A DNA stretch of 64,000 nt. Origin: Stomorhina lunata (taxonomy: Eukaryota > Arthropoda > Insecta > Diptera > Rhiniidae). The notes beneath the pieces were generated by a model, which was not told the DNA's origin, made no database searches, and worked only from the letters and a program-made list of their open reading frames with translations. Shown here piece by piece: positions 60,795-64,000 of the stretch (the stretch's first letter is position 1; every line of letters begins with the position of its first letter). A program made the position numbers and the translations under genes. Location of the stretch: positions 87,824,768 to 87,888,767 of the forward strand of contig OW121743.1 in NCBI GenBank assembly GCA_933228675.1, in the 5' to 3' direction.

Positions 60795-62370
60795 TATTTG
60801 GGGCAAGTTTTTCAATAGAAACCTAAAAATGCGACAGAGTTTTCTATTAAAAATCTTTTTTGCAACAGAGTTTTCTATAAAAAAATCTTGTTTGAGACAA
60901 AATTTTCTATAAAAAAATCTTGTTTGAGACAAAATTTTCTATAAAAAAATCTTGTTTGGGACAAAATTTTCTAAAGAAAATCTTCTTTGGGACAAAATTT
61001 TCTAAAGAAAATTTTCTTTGGACAAAATTTTCTAAAGAAAGTCTTGTTTGGGACAAAATTATCTAAAGAATTTCTTGTTTGGGACAAAATATTTTTATAG
61101 AAAATCTTGTTTGGGACAAAATTTTCTATAGAAAATCTTGTTTGGGATAAAATTTTCTATAGAAAATCTTGCTTGGGACAAACTTTTCTATAGAAAATCT
61201 TGTTTGGGACAAAATTTTCTATAGAAAATCTTGTTTGGGACAAAATTTTCTATAGAAAATCTTGTTTGGGACAAAATTTTCTAAAGAAAATCTTGTTTGG
61301 GACAACATTTTCTACAGAAAATCTTGTTTGGGACAAAATTTTCTATAGAAAATCTTGTTTGGGACAAAATTTTCTATAGAAAATCTTGTTTGGGACAAAA
61401 TTTTCTATAGAAAATCTTGTTTGGGACAAAATTTTCTATAGAAAATCTCGTTTGGGACAAAATTTTCTATAGAAAATCTTGTTTGGGACAAAATTTTCTA
61501 TAGAAAATCTTGTTTGGGACAAAATTTTCTATAGAAAATCTTGCTTGGGACAAACTTTTCTATAGAAAATCTTGTTTGGGACAAAATTTTCTATAGAAAA
61601 TCTTGTTTGGGACAAAATTTTCTATAGAAAGTCTTGTTTGGGACAAAATTTTCTATAGAAAATCTTGTTTGGGACAAAATTTTCTAAAGAAAATCTTGTT
61701 TGGGACAACATTTTCTATAGAAAATCTTGTTTGGGACAAAATTTTCTATAGAAAATCTTGTTTGGGACAAAATTTTCTATAGAAAATCTTGTTTGGGACA
61801 AAATTTTCTATAGAAAATCTTGTTTGGGACAAAATTTTCTATAGAAAATCTTGTTTGGGACAAAATTTTCTATAGAAAATCTTGTTTGGGACAAAATTTT
61901 CTATAGAAAATCTTGTTTGGGACAAAATTTTCTATAGAAAATCTTGTTTGGGACAAAATTTTCTATAGAAAATCTTGTTTGGGACAAAATTTTCTATAGA
62001 AAATCTTGTTTGGGACAAAATTTTCTATAGAAAATCTTGTTTGGGACAAAATTTTCTATAGAAAATCTTGTTTGGGACAAAATTTTCTATAGAAAATCTT
62101 GTTTGGGACAAAATTTTCTATATAAAATCTTGTTTGGGACAAAATTTTCTATAGAAAATCTTGTTTGGGACAAAATTTTCTGTAGAAAATCTTGTTTGGG
62201 ACAAAATTTTCTATAGAAAATCTTGTTTGGTACAAAATTTTCTATAGAAAATCTTGTTTGGGACAACATTTTCTATAGAAAATCTTGTTTGGGACAAAAT
62301 TTTCTATAGAAAATCTTGTTTGGTACAAAATTTTCTATAGAAAATCTTGTTTGGGAGAAAATTTTGCTAC
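60795..62370. repeat. Satellite H (31-bp unit, about 51 copies)
   Basis: The unit is CTTGTTTGGGACAAAA then TTTTCTATAGAAAAT (sharing edge bases), 31 bp. The left edge (60795-61080) is diverged with ATAAAAAAATCTTG variants. A block with GCTTGGGACAAACTTTTC at 61170 recurs near 61541, and AAAGAAAATCTTG plus GACAACATTTTC at about 61272-61313 recurs near 61685-61712, hinting at duplication. The minus-strand frames (for example 62087-62269) are repeat artefacts. Confidence 0.96.
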
Positions 62371-63465
62371 CTCTCTGTCAAAAAGTTAATGTTTAAAGTA
62401 AAAATTGTATATTTATGTATGTCTGAATGTATTTTTTTTAAATCTCTATAAAAACCAAATAAATTCAAGTAAATATATAGTAAAATATTGATGACATAAG
62501 TTTACGGTATTTAGTATTGATTCTGATATGACAATATAAAATTTATTTCAAAATTTAAATAAACTTGTGTAAATGCACAAAAGTACACATGCCACAGACT
62601 ACGATGATCCGACTGAGCCCAGAAAGTTATTCAAAAACTTCTTATTGAACTTTTACAAAAAATCCTGAGGACAAGAAATAAAAATACTTCAACTTTTGTT
62701 AAAAATTTTCAACTTAAATTCAACAAAGAGAAGAAAGTAAAGACTGCATTAAAATTTTAAACAAAAAATAAAAGGAGTACAATGGATGAATAAAAAGGGC
62801 GACCGTAAAGAATGTGAGAAATGAAAAACATTACAGTTGCAACAGATTCCTTGGCACTTTCTTTGAAAGTCCGAAAAGGCAGAGCAACAAAAATAAAGAA
62901 CCTTACAAGCACTCAGAAGGACACAGCAAATATTTTATGGATTCGAAATAAAAAAAAAATAACTTTGAAGAAACATTAGTGTATCAATGAATTTATGATG
63001 CACAATGGGGCAATGTGACTTAATTTAAAGTTTGTATTCAAGACTTAAATGTAATTTTATCAATTTGGAATTTGTCCTTGGTGCTCATTTCGCCTCGTTT
63101 TAACATGCCAAATTAGTTCTAAGCTCTTTTCCTGCTGGAAAGTCCGAAAAGAAATACTTTGTACTAAAGGGTTATCCACTTCATGGTTTCAAAAGTAAAG
63201 GACTGGAATTTGACATCTGTCAAACTAAGTTGTTTAACCAATTTTTTCTCCTCAGTTGAAAGTCTGACATTGACGAAAACGGATCGCTTAAGTTTTACAC
63301 AACGCATAAAAATTATTATATCTTTCCGAATAAACCTTTTTCAATTATTTTTTCATAAACTTATTTCAGGCCCAACTTTTAATCACCCAAGTAAGCCTCT
63401 TACCTCACACAGTGGTATTTACAACTATAAAATGTTGCATACTTGATTTGTTTTAAATAGATAAC
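62371..63465. other. Unassigned intergenic sequence
   Basis: No supported gene. The phrase GAAAGTCCGAAAAG occurs twice (about 62864 and 63138). An 87-codon plus-strand frame at 63183-63446 has no recognisable features. Confidence 0.45.
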
Positions 63466-63469
63466 GAAA

Positions 63470-64000
63470 ATTCAAAAAATTTTCGAAATCTGTTGACTCC
63501 TTGGGGTACCTGCCTTAGGTCCCAATTTTCCACCTATTTTTCTTCTCAAAGTACAAGTCACAATTCTAAACAGAATTCGGTGAAATGAAACACACGTCTA
63601 TTAATTAAATTAAAAAAGAGGTCTGCTTATTTTGGTCGAAATTTGTTGACTGCTTGGTACCTGCCTTGGACTCCTTTTTTTTCACCAATTATTCTTTTCA
63701 GTCTACAAGTCGCAATATTGACTAGAATTTGATGATTAACACACGTCTATTATTTAACTTATAAGCCGCAATTGTAACTGATCCAAAAAAGAGTTACACT
63801 AATTTTGGTTGGTTGGACCCCCATTTTTCACATATTATTGTTCTCAATTTATAAGACGGAATTCTCCACAGAATTTCAAAAAAATTGGCACACTTCTATT
63901 AGTCTACCCAAAAAACAGCTCAACCAATTTTGGGGTATCTGCTTTGGACCTCCATTTTTCACTTTTATTACTTCTCACTGAATTTCGTAGAGCGTTTTTG
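63470..64000 (+). repeat. Module-type dispersed repeat (about 125-bp modules), runs off the window
   Basis: Three or four diverged modules, each with TACAAGTC(A/G)CAAT, GAATTTGATGA/GAATTCGGTGA, CACACGTCTATTA, AATTTTGGT, a GGTACCTGCCTTGG phrase and TTTTCACC. The family also occurs reversed at 57041-57380, and related phrasing appears at 5160-5280. Confidence 0.7.

Noticed and set aside
62087..62269. 60-codon minus-strand frame with a repeated peptide
   Set aside because: It is a translation of the 31-bp satellite H; 31 is not a multiple of three and the frame is accidental.

Overview
The window looks like intergenic DNA from a higher fly (Diptera, Schizophora, probably a calyptrate such as a blow fly or muscid). 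This is inferred from a CYP6-type P450 with one 61-bp intron, a BEL/Pao retrotransposon, mariner, hAT and RTE-like LINE remnants, the familiar fly dispersed repeat ending in CTTACTTGTT, and extreme A+T richness. Only one host gene is well supported: the P450 at 15491-17042. Roughly a third of the window is tandem satellite DNA and much of the rest is transposon debris. I see no rRNA, tRNA, CRISPR or bacterial-type genes.

Layout. 1-5.7 kb: LINE remnants on the minus strand, a foldback, a Penelope-like terminal fragment with a decayed hammerhead ribozyme, and a fly dispersed repeat. 7.4-11.3 kb: satellite A (29-bp unit), split by a 964-bp near-perfect palindromic transposon. 13.2-15.2 kb: satellite B. 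15.5-17.0 kb: P450 gene. 17.05-20.3 kb: satellite debris, a second Penelope-like fragment with an intact-looking hammerhead core, then satellite C (31 bp). 20.4-21.9 kb: a hAT-type element with an 8-bp target duplication that contains LINE sequence. 22.9-25.1 kb: a minisatellite, diverged repeats and a dead mariner. 26.2-30.6 kb: satellite D (31 bp, about 140 units). 31.7-33.7 kb: satellite E with a foldback end. 34.7-35.4 kb: a TGAGTCA-rich stretch and a TTAA-flanked MITE. 35.4-43.8 kb: satellite F (29 bp), split by a BEL/Pao element with a 5-bp target duplication. 45-47.5 kb: satellite G (29 bp), with an orientation flip. 48.4-55.6 kb: two inverted copies of a dispersed repeat with long GACA/TGTC microsatellites. 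57.5-58.3 kb: degenerate satellite. 59.7-60.5 kb: a terminal-inverted-repeat element. 60.8-62.4 kb: satellite H (31 bp). 63.5-64 kb: a module-type dispersed repeat.

The most interesting signals are three. (1) The BEL/Pao element carries, after integrase, a second zinc-knuckle plus retropepsin-like module in the -1 frame. That frame has no ATG before the knuckles. It is entered at an A AAA AAG heptamer followed by a 9-nt spacer and a perfect 7-bp stem, which is the architecture of programmed -1 frameshifting. The module's protease-like domain has Asn where the catalytic Asp should be. (2) Eight distinct satellites with 29- or 31-bp periods are all built round the same kind of dyad (TTTTCTATAGAAAA or TTTCCTATAAAAATAGGAAA). 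They show higher-order duplications at whole multiples of the period. (3) Hammerhead ribozyme motifs lie in the Penelope-like fragments, and a further candidate lies nearby.
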